This document shows, piece after piece, positions 52,420 through 61,174 of a DNA stretch of 64,000 nt. Position 1 is the first letter of the stretch. The number at the start of each line of letters is the position of its first letter. The translations under genes and the position numbers were made by a program. This stretch comes from Actinacidiphila alni (GTDB taxonomy: Bacteria > Actinomycetota > Actinomycetes > Streptomycetales > Streptomycetaceae). The notes beneath the pieces were generated by a model, which worked only from the letters and a program-made list of their open reading frames with translations, made no database searches and had not been told where the DNA came from. The stretch is from NCBI RefSeq assembly GCF_900112845.1, contig NZ_FONG01000002.1, positions 186,001 to 250,000 of the forward strand, given 5' to 3'.

Positions 52420-53225
52420 CCGCCCAGCCGCAGTCCACGCCGGCTCCCCCGCCCTCCGGCACGACATCCGGTACGGCGCCCGGCTCGGTGTCGGTCGCCG
52501 CCCCGCGTCCGGTGCGGGCCGCCGCCCCCGCGGCGCTCGCGCTCGGCGACGACGCGCTCGTGCTCGCCCAGCGGCTGGGGGAGTGGGCGGGCAACGCCCC
52601 GGTGCTCGAGGAGGACGTCGCCCTCACCAACATCGCGCTCGACCTGCTCGGGCAGGCCCGCACCCTGCTCTCGCTGGTCGGTGACGAGGACGAGCTGGCG
52701 TTCGGCCGCGAGGAGCACGAATTCCGCAATGTGCAGCTCGTGGAGCGCCCGAACGGCGACTTCGCCGAGACGATCGCCCGGCAGCTGTTCTTCTCGGTCC
52801 ACCAGGAGTTGCTGTTCACCGCGCTCGCGGCCGGCGACAGTGCGCTGGCGCCGCTCGCGGCCAAGGCGGTGAAGGAAGTCGCCTACCACCGCGACCACGC
52901 CGAGCGTTGGACGCTGCGGCTCGGCGACGGCACCGAGGAGAGCCACCGGCGGATGCAGGACGCGGTGGACGGCCTGTGGCGCTACACCGGCGAGCTGTTC
53001 GAGCCGCTCGACGGCCTGGACGTCGACCTCGCCGGGTTGCGCGCACCGTGGCTGGAGCGCGTCACGGCGGTGCTGGGCCGGGCGACCCTGGAGGTGCCGC
53101 AGGGCGCCGACCGCACGCCCTGGGCGGCCGGGGCCGGGCGGCAGGGCGTGCACACGGAGGCGTTCGGCCGGATGCTCGCCGAGATGCAGCATCTGCATCG
53201 CGCCCACCCGGGGGCGTCATGGTGA
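52416..53225 (+). CDS. paaC: Phenylacetyl-CoA epoxidase subunit PaaC
   Basis: The 269-residue product is the structural, ferritin-like partner of PaaA. A variable Pro/Ala head (about 1-35) is followed by LAQRLGEWAGNAPVLEEDVALTNIALDLLGQAR (in part) and EVAYHRDHAERWTLRLGDGTEESH (in part). The GTG start (GTGA overlap with paaB) lets all the sequence up to the known PaaC domain be included. It is a component of the multicomponent oxygenase. Confidence 0.94.
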   Translation: MTAQPQSTPAPPPSGTTSGTAPGSVSVAAPRPVRAAAPAALALGDDALVLAQRLGEWAGNAPVLEEDVALTNIALDLLGQARTLLSLVGDEDELAFGREEHEFRNVQLVERPNGDFAETIARQLFFSVHQELLFTALAAGDSALAPLAAKAVKEVAYHRDHAERWTLRLGDGTEESHRRMQDAVDGLWRYTGELFEPLDGLDVDLAGLRAPWLERVTAVLGRATLEVPQGADRTPWAAGAGRQGVHTEAFGRMLAEMQHLHRAHPGASW

Positions 53226-53755
53226 CCGGGCAGGGGTCGGCCGCCGGGACGGCGAGCGGACTCGAGGAGGAGCTGCTGCGGCTGGCCGGGGAGGTGCCGG
53301 ACCCGGAGCTGCCGGTGGTCTCGCTGGCCGAGCTGGGGATACTGCGCGGGCTGCGGGTGACCGGGCCCGGCCGGGTCGAGGTCGAGCTGACGCCGACGTA
53401 CACCGGCTGCCCCGCGCTGGACACCATGGCCACCGACATAAGGGAGGTGCTGACGGCGCACGGCATGTCCGAGGTCGCGGTGCGCACGGTGCTCTCCCCC
53501 GCCTGGTCGACGGACGCGATCAGCGCGGAGGGCCGCCGCAAGCTCGCCGAGCACGGGGTGGCGCCGCCGCGCCCGCTGTCCGGCGGCGCGGACGAGGCGG
53601 CCGGCGGGCCGGTCGCCGTGGAGCTGCGGGTGCGCTGCCCGCACTGCGGTTCCACCGACACCCGGATGCTGAGCCGCTTCTCGTCCACGGCGTGCAAGGC
53701 GCTGCGCCGCTGCGACTCCTGCCATGAGCCCTTCGACCACTTCAAGGAGCTGTGA
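53219..53755 (+). CDS. paaD: Phenylacetate degradation protein PaaD (Fe-S maturation)
   Basis: The 178-residue product has a MIP18/DUF59 domain (about 15-105) with PDPELPVVSLAELGILR and TYTGCPALDTM (the conserved Cys). A C-terminal zinc-ribbon-like region follows with CPHCGSTDT and CDSCHEPFDH (four Cys). PaaD is thought to help load Fe-S clusters into the epoxidase reductase. The ATG at 53219 overlaps paaC by seven bases; a GTG one codon later, with the usual 4-base overlap, is as likely. Confidence 0.93.
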   Translation: MVTGQGSAAGTASGLEEELLRLAGEVPDPELPVVSLAELGILRGLRVTGPGRVEVELTPTYTGCPALDTMATDIREVLTAHGMSEVAVRTVLSPAWSTDAISAEGRRKLAEHGVAPPRPLSGGADEAAGGPVAVELRVRCPHCGSTDTRMLSRFSSTACKALRRCDSCHEPFDHFKEL

Positions 53756-54811
53756 ATGTTCCATCCGCTCCGGGTGACGGAGGTCAGCCCGCTCACGGAC
53801 GATTCGGTGACCGTCACCTTCGAGGTCCCCGAGGAACTGCGCGCCGAGTACCGCTACGCGCCGGGCCAGCACATCGCGATCCGCCGGTTCGCCGACGGCG
53901 CCGAGATCCGCCGTACGTACTCGCTGTGCGACCCGGTGCCGACCGACCACGGGCCGCGGCGGTTGCGGGTCGGGGTGCGGCTGGTCGAGCAGGGCGAATT
54001 CTCCACCTACGCGCTCAAGGAACTGGCGGCCGGCGATGTGCTGGACGTGATGACGCCCGCGGGCCGCTTCGTGCTGGAGCCGCGGCCGGGGCGGTACGCC
54101 GCGGTGGTCGGCGGCAGTGGCATCACCCCCGTGCTGTCGCAGATGGCGACCGTGCTGGCCCGTGAGCCGGGAGCGAGTTTCTGCCTGGTGCGCAGTGACC
54201 GGACGGCTGCGTCCACGATGTTCCTGGAGGAGGTGGCGGACCTCAAGGACCGGTGGCCCGACCGTTTCCAGTTGGTGTCCGCGCTGTCCCGGGAGGAGCA
54301 GCAGGCCGGGCTGCCCTCGGGCCGGCTGGACGCGGAGCGGCTGGCCGCCCTGCTCCCGGCGCTGATGCCGGTGGACGCGGTGGACGGCTGGTATCTGTGC
54401 GGTCCGCTGGGCCTGGTCGGCGCCGCGGAGAAGGCGCTGCGCACGCTCGGCGTCCCCCGCTCCCGGGTCCACCAGGAGATCTTCCATGTGGACGAGGTCC
54501 CGGCGGCGGCGACCGCGGCCGAGCCGATACCCGGCGGCGGTACCGTACGGGCGACGCTGGACGGGCGCGGCGGGCAGTGGCCGTCGCTGGCCGGGGAGTC
54601 GGTGCTGGACACGGTGCTGCGCAACCGCTCGGACGCCCCGTACGCCTGCAAGGGCGGGGTCTGCGGGACCTGCCGGACGCGGCTGGTCAGCGGCGAGGTG
54701 CGGATGGACCGCAATTTCGCGCTGGAGCCGGAGGAGACGGAGGCCGGTTATGTGCTGGCCTGCCAGTCGCACCCGGTGACGTCCGTCGTCGAGGTCGACT
54801 TCGACGCCTGA
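53756..54811 (+). CDS. paaE: Phenylacetyl-CoA epoxidase reductase PaaE
   Basis: The 351-residue product is the electron-transfer subunit. An FAD domain (about 1-105) has RRTYSLCDP, an NAD domain (about 115-240) has VVGGSGITPVLSQM and YLCGPLGLV, and a plant-type [2Fe-2S] ferredoxin domain (about 260-351) has ACKGGVCGTCRTRL and a last ligand in VLACQS. It passes electrons from NAD(P)H to PaaA. It starts immediately after the paaD stop codon. Confidence 0.95.
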   Translation: MFHPLRVTEVSPLTDDSVTVTFEVPEELRAEYRYAPGQHIAIRRFADGAEIRRTYSLCDPVPTDHGPRRLRVGVRLVEQGEFSTYALKELAAGDVLDVMTPAGRFVLEPRPGRYAAVVGGSGITPVLSQMATVLAREPGASFCLVRSDRTAASTMFLEEVADLKDRWPDRFQLVSALSREEQQAGLPSGRLDAERLAALLPALMPVDAVDGWYLCGPLGLVGAAEKALRTLGVPRSRVHQEIFHVDEVPAAATAAEPIPGGGTVRATLDGRGGQWPSLAGESVLDTVLRNRSDAPYACKGGVCGTCRTRLVSGEVRMDRNFALEPEETEAGYVLACQSHPVTSVVEVDFDA

Positions 54812-54821
54812 CCGCCGGCGC

Positions 54822-54861
54822 GGGCAGTCGGGCAGTCGGGCAGTCGGGCAGTCGGGCAGTC
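54822..54861. repeat. 8-bp tandem array after paaE
   Basis: GGGCAGTC is repeated five times without change (54822-54861), followed by GGGC and the stop codon of the rhodanese gene. The purity suggests recent slippage. Copy number is likely to differ between strains. Confidence 0.9.
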
Positions 54862-54864
54862 GGG

Positions 54865-55197
54865 CTAGAGGACGAAGCCGGATTCGCCGCTGCTGTCCAC
54901 GACGGGGCGGCCGGCGGCCTCCCAGTCGAGCATGCCGCCGTTGACGTTCACCGCGTCGACGCCCTGGGCGATCAGGTACTGCGCGACCTGGGCGGACCGG
55001 CCGCCGACCCGGCACACCACGTGCACCCGGCCGCCCTCCGGCACCTCGCCGATCCGTGAGACGACCTCGCCCATCGGGATGTGCACAGCGCCCTCGGCGT
55101 GCCCGGCGGCCCATTCCTCGTTCTCCCGCACGTCGAGGACGATGGCGTCGGCCGGTACGGCGGCGGCATCCACCGCGGGCAGGTCGGAGTGGAACAT
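54865..55197 (-). CDS. Rhodanese-like sulfurtransferase domain protein
   Basis: This is a 110-residue single-domain rhodanese. It has VPADAIVLDVRENEEWAAGHAEGAVHIPMG (in part, CH2A-type) and the active-site loop VVCRVGGRS with the catalytic Cys (about 69). It would carry sulfur as a persulfide; the partner is unknown. The ATG at 55197 follows AGGAGG with a 10-nt gap. It is convergent with paaE. Confidence 0.9.
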   Translation of the reverse strand: MFHSDLPAVDAAAVPADAIVLDVRENEEWAAGHAEGAVHIPMGEVVSRIGEVPEGGRVHVVCRVGGRSAQVAQYLIAQGVDAVNVNGGMLDWEAAGRPVVDSSGESGFVL

Positions 55198-55283
55198 CGG
55201 ACGCGGCCTCCTGGGCACGGGGATCAACGGCTGATCTGAAAACTACCTCAGCCGCGACCCGTACGAGCTGCCCGCCCTCGCAC

Positions 55284-55313
55284 GGGCGGAGGCGGGCGGA
55301 GGCGGGCGGAGGC
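55284..55313. repeat. 10-bp tandem repeat
   Basis: GGGCGGAGGC occurs three times exactly, with partial units on both sides, between the rhodanese and J-domain genes. No other function is evident. Confidence 0.75.
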
Positions 55314-55336
55314 GGGCGGCCCCGGGCGGAGGGGGG

Positions 55337-56167
55337 CTACTCGCCGCCGCTCTCCTTCACCAGTTCGGCCAGCCGTGCCTCGCGCTCGCCGACCTGGGTG
55401 AGGAGCTGCTCGGCGATCTCGTTGAGCAGCGCGTCCGGGTCGTCCGGGGACAGCTTCATCATCTGGCCGATCGCGCTCTCGTCCAGTTCGGCCGCGATCG
55501 CCGCGAGCTGCTCCTTGCGCTCGGCCAGCCACTCCAGCCGCGCGTAGAGCACCTCGGCCTCGGTCGGCAGCGCCTCCTCCGGCACCGGCCCGGCCTCCCA
55601 CTCCTCGGCCAGCGCCCGCAGCGCGTCCTCGTCGGCGTACGCGTACGCCTCGTTGACCCGCGCGATGAAGGCGCTGCGCCGCTCCTTCTCGCTCTCGTCC
55701 TGGGCGAGGTCGGGGTGCGCTTTGCGGGCCAGTTCGCGGTAGAGGCGCTGCGCCTCCTTGCCGGGCCGCACCCGGCGCGGCGGATTCGGGTCGTCGGCCG
55801 GCCGTACCCCGTCGGAGCCGAGCAGCCCGCCGAACAGCTCCTCGATGCCGGGCATCGGCATGACCAGCGCCCTGGCCTCCCAGGCCCGCTCGATGTCCTC
55901 GCGCTCACCGCTGTGCGCGGCGACGGCCTCGGCGACCAGCGCGTCCAGTTCGTCGAGCCGCGCGTACATCGGGCCGAGCCGCTGGTGGTGCAGCCGGGAG
56001 AAGTTCTCGACCTCGACCCGGAAGGTCTCCACCGCGATCTCGAACTCGATCAGTGCCTGCTCAGCCGCGCGTACCGCCTTCGCCAGCCGGTCCTGCGAAC
56101 CGGGCTCGGAAGCGGCGGCGAAGGTGGCGGAGGAGGCGGAGGACTCGGTTCCTGAGCTGTTGGTCAC
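55337..56167 (-). CDS. J-domain (DnaJ-like) protein
   Basis: The 276-residue product has a Ser-rich head, a coiled-coil-like helical region (about 28-90), and a short J domain (about 133-190) with KEAQRLYRELARKAHPDLAQD carrying the HPD motif that stimulates DnaK. A long acidic helical tail (about 200-276) follows. It lacks the Gly/Phe and zinc-finger regions of DnaJ, so it is probably a specialised co-chaperone. The start is a GTG at 56167. Confidence 0.82.
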   Translation of the reverse strand: MTNSSGTESSASSATFAAASEPGSQDRLAKAVRAAEQALIEFEIAVETFRVEVENFSRLHHQRLGPMYARLDELDALVAEAVAAHSGEREDIERAWEARALVMPMPGIEELFGGLLGSDGVRPADDPNPPRRVRPGKEAQRLYRELARKAHPDLAQDESEKERRSAFIARVNEAYAYADEDALRALAEEWEAGPVPEEALPTEAEVLYARLEWLAERKEQLAAIAAELDESAIGQMMKLSPDDPDALLNEIAEQLLTQVGEREARLAELVKESGGE

Positions 56168-56354
56168 CCGGACAGCCTAGGCCCTGCACGGCCGATCTTC
56201 GCGGGGCCGCACGGTTGTCCGGGCGGCCCGACGGACGGATCACGCCATCGACGACCGTGTCGCCGTCTTCACAGGATCCCCCGGAAACCCACCCAGAACC
56301 TCCCCAAGCCGCCCCGCCCTCGGTCGGACCGGAGCCGCCCGGGTAGGACCACGA

Positions 56355-57839
56355 CTACACGCCGAGCTCCGCCGGAAGCCGCCCGGAACGGATCGCCGCC
56401 AGCAGATCCGCGTGATCGGCCTCCGTACGGTCCGCGTAGCCGACGGCGAAGTCCGCGACCGCCTCGTCCAGGGCCTCGCTCTTGCCGCAGTAACCGGCGA
56501 TCAGCCGCGGGTCGGCGCTGTGCGCGTGCGCCCTGGCCAGCAGCGCGCCGGTCATCCGCCCGTAGTCGTCCAGCAGGCCGGGCTCCAGCGCGGCCGGATC
56601 GACGCTGCCCTTGCGGTTCCTGAACTGCCGCACCTGATACGGCAGCCCGTCCACCTCCGTCCAGCCCAGCAGGATGTCGCTGACCACCTGCATCCGCTTC
56701 TGGCCCAGCACGACCCGGCGCCCCTCGTGCGCGACCGGATCGGCCGGAAAACCGGCCTTGGCCACGTACGGCAGCAGCGCCGACGGCCTGGCCTCCTTGA
56801 TCTGGAGGACCAGCGGCTCCCCCAGGTGGTCGAGGAGCAGCACCACGTACGACCGGGTGCCGACGCTGCCGGTGCCGACGACGCGGAAGGCCACGTCGTG
56901 CACGGCGTAGCGGGCGAGCAGCGGCAGCCGGTCCTCGCCGACGGTGCGCAGATAGCCGTCGAGCGCGCCCGCGACGGCCGCCGCCTCCCGGTCGGCGACC
57001 CGGCGCAGCACGGGCGGCGCGTCCGTGAAGCGCCGGCCGCCGCCGTCCACCGCCTCGGTGGCGCGGGCGGCGAATTTGGCGCTGGTGTTGCGCCGCGCCT
57101 TCGCCGAGACCTGCTCGATCGTGCCGAGCAGGTCCTTGGCGTCGGCGTGGGTGACCAACTTCTCGTCGGCGATGGCGTTCCAGGCGTCGAGCACCGGCAG
57201 TTTCGCGAGCAGCCGCATGGTGCGGCGGTACGCGCCGACCGCGTCGTACGCCGCCGCCCGGCACACGTCCTCGGCCGCGCCCGCCTCCCGCCCGGCCAGC
57301 ACCAGCGAGGCCGCCAGCCGCTTGACGTCCCACTCCCAGGGGCCGACGACGGTCTCGTCGAAGTCGTTGACGTCCATGACGAGCCGGCCCCGGGCGTCGG
57401 CGTAGAGCCCGAAGTTGGCGGCGTGCGCGTCACCGCAGATCTGCGCGCCGATACCGGTCACCGGCTCCCCGGCGAGGTCGGCGGCCATCAGCCCGGCCGA
57501 GCCGCGCAGGAAGGCGAAGGGGCTCGCCGCCATCCGGCCGACGCGCAGCGGTATCAGCTCGGGTATCCGGCCTGCGTTGGAGTCGTCGACCGCCTGGAGC
57601 GCGGCGGCCCGGGGTCCGCCGCCCGGACCGGACCCGAGGCCGGATCCGATGGCGGACCCGCGACCGGATTCGATGGCGGGCCCGAGGCCGGCACCAGCGT
57701 CGGAACGGGCCCTGTCCAGCCGCCCGCCGCGGTGCGCCGCGCGCGGCACCTTCTCGCGCAGCGCCTTGCCCGCCCGCTTCGGCGACGCCTCATGCGGCCA
57801 TCGCGCGAACCCCGCCACGTGCGGCACTCTCGTCCCCAC
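56355..57839 (-). CDS. DUF2252 domain protein
   Basis: The 494-residue product fits the DUF2252 family (kinase-like fold). It has RMAASPFAFLRGSAGLMAADLA (in part), ICGDAHAANFGLYADARGRLVMDVNDFDETVVGPWEWDVKRLAASL (in part, with GDAHxxNFG resembling a phosphotransferase catalytic loop) and RTRSYVVLLLD-type later strands. A Gly/Ser low-complexity stretch (about 50-80) precedes the domain. Function is unknown. The start is uncertain; GTG at 57839 is preferred because GGGGAGG lies 6 nt before it. Confidence 0.82.
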   Translation of the reverse strand: MGTRVPHVAGFARWPHEASPKRAGKALREKVPRAAHRGGRLDRARSDAGAGLGPAIESGRGSAIGSGLGSGPGGGPRAAALQAVDDSNAGRIPELIPLRVGRMAASPFAFLRGSAGLMAADLAGEPVTGIGAQICGDAHAANFGLYADARGRLVMDVNDFDETVVGPWEWDVKRLAASLVLAGREAGAAEDVCRAAAYDAVGAYRRTMRLLAKLPVLDAWNAIADEKLVTHADAKDLLGTIEQVSAKARRNTSAKFAARATEAVDGGGRRFTDAPPVLRRVADREAAAVAGALDGYLRTVGEDRLPLLARYAVHDVAFRVVGTGSVGTRSYVVLLLDHLGEPLVLQIKEARPSALLPYVAKAGFPADPVAHEGRRVVLGQKRMQVVSDILLGWTEVDGLPYQVRQFRNRKGSVDPAALEPGLLDDYGRMTGALLARAHAHSADPRLIAGYCGKSEALDEAVADFAVGYADRTEADHADLLAAIRSGRLPAELGV

Positions 57840-57952
57840 CGTCACCCTCCCCAGGTCCCGCACCGCGCACGGCGGTCGGGTCAACGCACGGCATGCCAAA
57901 ACGCCACCGCTGGGGGTAATCCGGCCAATAGGTCGACCCCGCCCAGGGTTTC

Positions 57953-60900
57953 GTGCTTGCCTTGATGCCAGGACCCTACTCAGCGCCGAACCGCAGGTGC
58001 ACGACGTTGGACGAGATCACCCGGCAGCCCGCTACCAGCGACGCAGACCATCCGGCGGACCGATCCGCCCGCTACGAACAGCGCGAACAGCAGGACCTCC
58101 ACGATCACCCGGAACATCCGGAGCACCTCGACCACGGCCCGGCCGATCAGGCCGCGCCACCGGCCGACCGGACGCGCCGGGACACCGAACGGCACCCGCG
58201 GCGGCGCAGCCATGCCGCCGGCCACCCGCAGGGCGGCACCGCGGACGGGGCGGGTGCGCCGTCGGCCGAGGACGCCAAGGACGAGTCCGTGAACGAAGCC
58301 GAAGCCGACGTCGGGGCCGAGGTCAGGACCGAGGCCGGGCGCGACACCGATACGGCGGCCGCGCCCGCAGTGCCGAGGCCGGCGCCCGCGGGCGACGCCG
58401 GTGTGTCCGCGCTGCTGCGCCTCGCAGTCCTCTGCGTCGATCCGGACGGCCGGATCTCGTACTGGAACCGGGGCGCGGAGGAGCTGTTCGGGCACCGCTG
58501 GGAGCATGTTTTCGGCCATCGTGCCTCCGGGCTGCTGACGCCCGCGAGGGCCGCCGCGGGCGCGGTCCGTACGTCCGCCGCGCCGCATCAGGACACCCTC
58601 GACCTGCTGGACGACCTCACGCACCCCGCGTGGGCGGGTGCGCTCGCCGCCACCGACCGGGACGGCACGCTGAAGGACGTCCTGTGGTGGACCTACCGGA
58701 TCGCGGAGCCCGGCGGCCACAGCCTGCTGGCCATCGCGGCGCACGCCAAGCCGCTGCGGACCGGGAGCCTGCGGATCGCGCTCGGCGGACGCTTACTCCC
58801 GTACACGGCCGAGGGCCCGCAGCGCCAGGACATCTCGGTGGCCGCCGTCCTCGGTCCCACGGTCGACCAGGCCCAGGCACTGTCGCTTGCGGCCCGGCTG
58901 AGCAGTGTCCTGCCGGGCGTCAGCGCCGGACGGCTCGACCGGCTGCTGCGGCAGATCGCGCCGCTCGGTCCCCCGGCCCTCGAAGTCGACGGCGGCACCC
59001 GGCTCCCGGTCACCCCGCACGACTACGCGCTCCTGGCCGCCGCGGCCCGCGCCGACCGTACGGACCGCTCCCTGCGCAGGGAACTCCTGCCGGGACCGCG
59101 GCCCGGCGCCGCACCGAAGCCTTCCGCGCCGGGCGGCGCGTCCGTACCCAACGGTGCCGGTCCCGTACCGGCCGAGGCCGCTGACAACAGCCCCGGCACC
59201 GGCACCGGCACCGCCGATGACCGTTCCAGCGCCTCCGCGCTGACCGCCGTGCCCTTCCCCTCCCTCACCTCGCTGTCCGCGGACCCGGGCACGCTCGACC
59301 CGCAGGAACCGCTGGTCGGCCAGCCGCCGCTGCCCGGCCTCGCCCCGGTGCTCGGCGGCCACCCGCACCTCGCCCCGTCCGGCACGCCGCATGCGCCGGG
59401 CGCACCGGGCTCGCCGAATGCGCCGACCGGCAACGGCACGTACCCGCTCGGCCGCCCGTACGCGCCCCATCTGCCGGGCAACGCGCTGGACGAGCAGTTG
59501 GCGCTGCTGCGCGAGACGGGCTCCGTCGTCGGCTCCACGCTCGATCTGCAGACCACCGCCCGCGAGCTGTGCGCGGTGACCGTGCCGCGCTTCGCGGACT
59601 TCGCGGCCGTCCTGATCGTGGATCAGCTCTTCTCCGACTCCGAGCCGCCCAAGGACGACGCACCGGCCGCGACCGTACTGGTCAGGCGCGTCGCCATCGC
59701 CCACGAGGGCGCGCCGGGACCGTGGGAGACGGCGCTGCCGGAGGGCGAGCTGCTCTCGCTCGCCGTCGACGGGATCGTGCCACGGCTCGGCGACCATGTC
59801 CTCGTCCCCGTCGTGGACCCGGCGGTCGCGCCCGACATAGCGCTGGACCTCGGGGTGCCCGCGCTCGGCCCGCTGCTGCCGGGGCACTCCATGATCGTGG
59901 CGCCGCTGACCGCGCGCGGCACCGTCCTGGGCCGGGTCTGCTTCCTGCGCGGCCCGGGCCGCCGCCCCTTCGACGCGCGGGACGCCGCCACCGCCACCGA
60001 GATCGTCGCGCGCGGCGCCGTGCACATCGACAACGCCCGCCTGCACCGCCTGGAATCGCGCGCCGCCGCCACCTTGCAGCGCTCGATGATGCCCGCCCGG
60101 CCGCCCAGGATCCCCGGGGTGCGCATCGCGCATCACTATATGCCGGGGGACCGACAGGCCCAGGTCGGCGGCGACTGGTTCGACGCCATCCAGCTGCCCG
60201 GCGGGCGCGTCGCGCTGATCGTCGGCGATGTGATGGGCCACGGGCTCCAGGCGGCGGCCGTCATGGGCCAGTTCCGTACCGCGGTCATCACGATGGCCGC
60301 CCTCGACCTGCCGCCCGCGCAGGTGCTGCGGCACCTGGACAACCTCGCCCACCGGCTCGGCACCGAACACCTCGCCACCTGCGTCTACGCCGTCTACGAC
60401 CCGATCCACCGGTCGCTCACGCTCGCCAACGCCGGACACATCCCGCCGGTGCTGGCCGGCTACGACGGGCGCAGCGAGCTGCTGGAGATCCCGGGCGGCG
60501 CGCCGATCGGCGTCGGCGGGGTGCCGTTCGAGACGGTGGAGATCCCGGTGCCGGACGGCAGTTGGCTGGTGCTGTGCACCGACGGTCTGGTGGAGGTGCG
60601 CGGGGAGGGCATAGACGCCGGGCTCGCCGCGCTGTGCGCCACGGTGATCGAGCCGGAGCAGACGCCCGAGGACGTCTGCGGGCAGATCCTGGGCCGGCTG
60701 CATTCGGAGGACCGCAGGGACGACGTGGCGCTGCTGGTCGCCAGGTTCGAGGGCATCGTGCCGGAGGACGTGGTCAAGTGGACGCTGCGGCTCGACCAGT
60801 CGGAGGTGGCCAGGGCCCGGGACCTGACCCGGCGCCAGCTCGCCGCCTGGGGTCTCGAACGGCTCAGCGACACCACGGAGTTGCTGGTCAGCGAGTTGGT

Positions 60901-61135
60901 GACGAACGCGATCAGGGCCGCGTCGTACGAGGTCGAGCTGCGGCTGATGCGGGTCGGCAAGCTGCTGGTCGAGGTCAGCGACGACAACCACAATCTGCCG
61001 CAGTTGCAGCGCGCGGACGCCGACGACGAGCAGGGGCGCGGGCTCGCGCTGGTCTCGCATCTGTCGCGGCGCTGGGGGACCAGCAGAAAGGCGGTCGGAA
61101 AGGTCGTCTGGTTCGAACTTCCGCTGCCCGCTTGA
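57953..61135 (+). CDS. SpoIIE-family phosphatase with PAS, GAF, PP2C and HATPase domains (TTA codon)
   Basis: The product is 1060 residues. After a disordered His/Asp/Ala-rich head (about 1-145), a PAS domain (about 150-255) has LRLAVLCVDPDGRISYWNRGAEELFGH (in part), and a Pro/Gly linker follows. A GAF domain (about 535-700), a PP2C/SpoIIE phosphatase (about 710-925) with VGGDWFDAIQL and VGDVMGHGLQAA, and an RsbW-like HATPase (about 940-1060) with LLVSELVTNAIRAA come next. Such proteins dephosphorylate anti-anti-sigma factors and can phosphorylate them as well. Codon 281 (58793-58795) is TTA, the only one found in the window's genes. The start is uncertain. Confidence 0.9.
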   Translation: MLALMPGPYSAPNRRCTTLDEITRQPATSDADHPADRSARYEQREQQDLHDHPEHPEHLDHGPADQAAPPADRTRRDTERHPRRRSHAAGHPQGGTADGAGAPSAEDAKDESVNEAEADVGAEVRTEAGRDTDTAAAPAVPRPAPAGDAGVSALLRLAVLCVDPDGRISYWNRGAEELFGHRWEHVFGHRASGLLTPARAAAGAVRTSAAPHQDTLDLLDDLTHPAWAGALAATDRDGTLKDVLWWTYRIAEPGGHSLLAIAAHAKPLRTGSLRIALGGRLLPYTAEGPQRQDISVAAVLGPTVDQAQALSLAARLSSVLPGVSAGRLDRLLRQIAPLGPPALEVDGGTRLPVTPHDYALLAAAARADRTDRSLRRELLPGPRPGAAPKPSAPGGASVPNGAGPVPAEAADNSPGTGTGTADDRSSASALTAVPFPSLTSLSADPGTLDPQEPLVGQPPLPGLAPVLGGHPHLAPSGTPHAPGAPGSPNAPTGNGTYPLGRPYAPHLPGNALDEQLALLRETGSVVGSTLDLQTTARELCAVTVPRFADFAAVLIVDQLFSDSEPPKDDAPAATVLVRRVAIAHEGAPGPWETALPEGELLSLAVDGIVPRLGDHVLVPVVDPAVAPDIALDLGVPALGPLLPGHSMIVAPLTARGTVLGRVCFLRGPGRRPFDARDAATATEIVARGAVHIDNARLHRLESRAAATLQRSMMPARPPRIPGVRIAHHYMPGDRQAQVGGDWFDAIQLPGGRVALIVGDVMGHGLQAAAVMGQFRTAVITMAALDLPPAQVLRHLDNLAHRLGTEHLATCVYAVYDPIHRSLTLANAGHIPPVLAGYDGRSELLEIPGGAPIGVGGVPFETVEIPVPDGSWLVLCTDGLVEVRGEGIDAGLAALCATVIEPEQTPEDVCGQILGRLHSEDRRDDVALLVARFEGIVPEDVVKWTLRLDQSEVARARDLTRRQLAAWGLERLSDTTELLVSELVTNAIRAASYEVELRLMRVGKLLVEVSDDNHNLPQLQRADADDEQGRGLALVSHLSRRWGTSRKAVGKVVWFELPLPA
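58793..58795 (+). other. TTA leucine codon (bldA-dependent)
   Basis: The codon is in frame (CGC TTA CTC), between the PAS domain and the linker of the SpoIIE-family gene. In Streptomyces, TTA is read only by the bldA tRNA, which becomes active late in development, so translation may be delayed. Confidence 0.85.
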
Positions 61136-61139
61136 TATT

Positions 61140-61154
61140 GTTGCGTTCCGCAAC
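61140..61154 (+). promoter_or_regulatory. Palindrome before marR
   Basis: GTTGCG (61140-61145) and CGCAAC (61149-61154) form a dyad with a TTC centre, 20 bp before the MarR gene. It is a probable autoregulatory MarR site. Confidence 0.6.
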
Positions 61155-61174
61155 TTCGCAGGTGGAGCGCACGG

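Noticed and set aside
54822..54861. CRISPR or attachment site at the 8-bp array
   Set aside because: Units are contiguous without spacers and there is no integrase or tRNA gene nearby.
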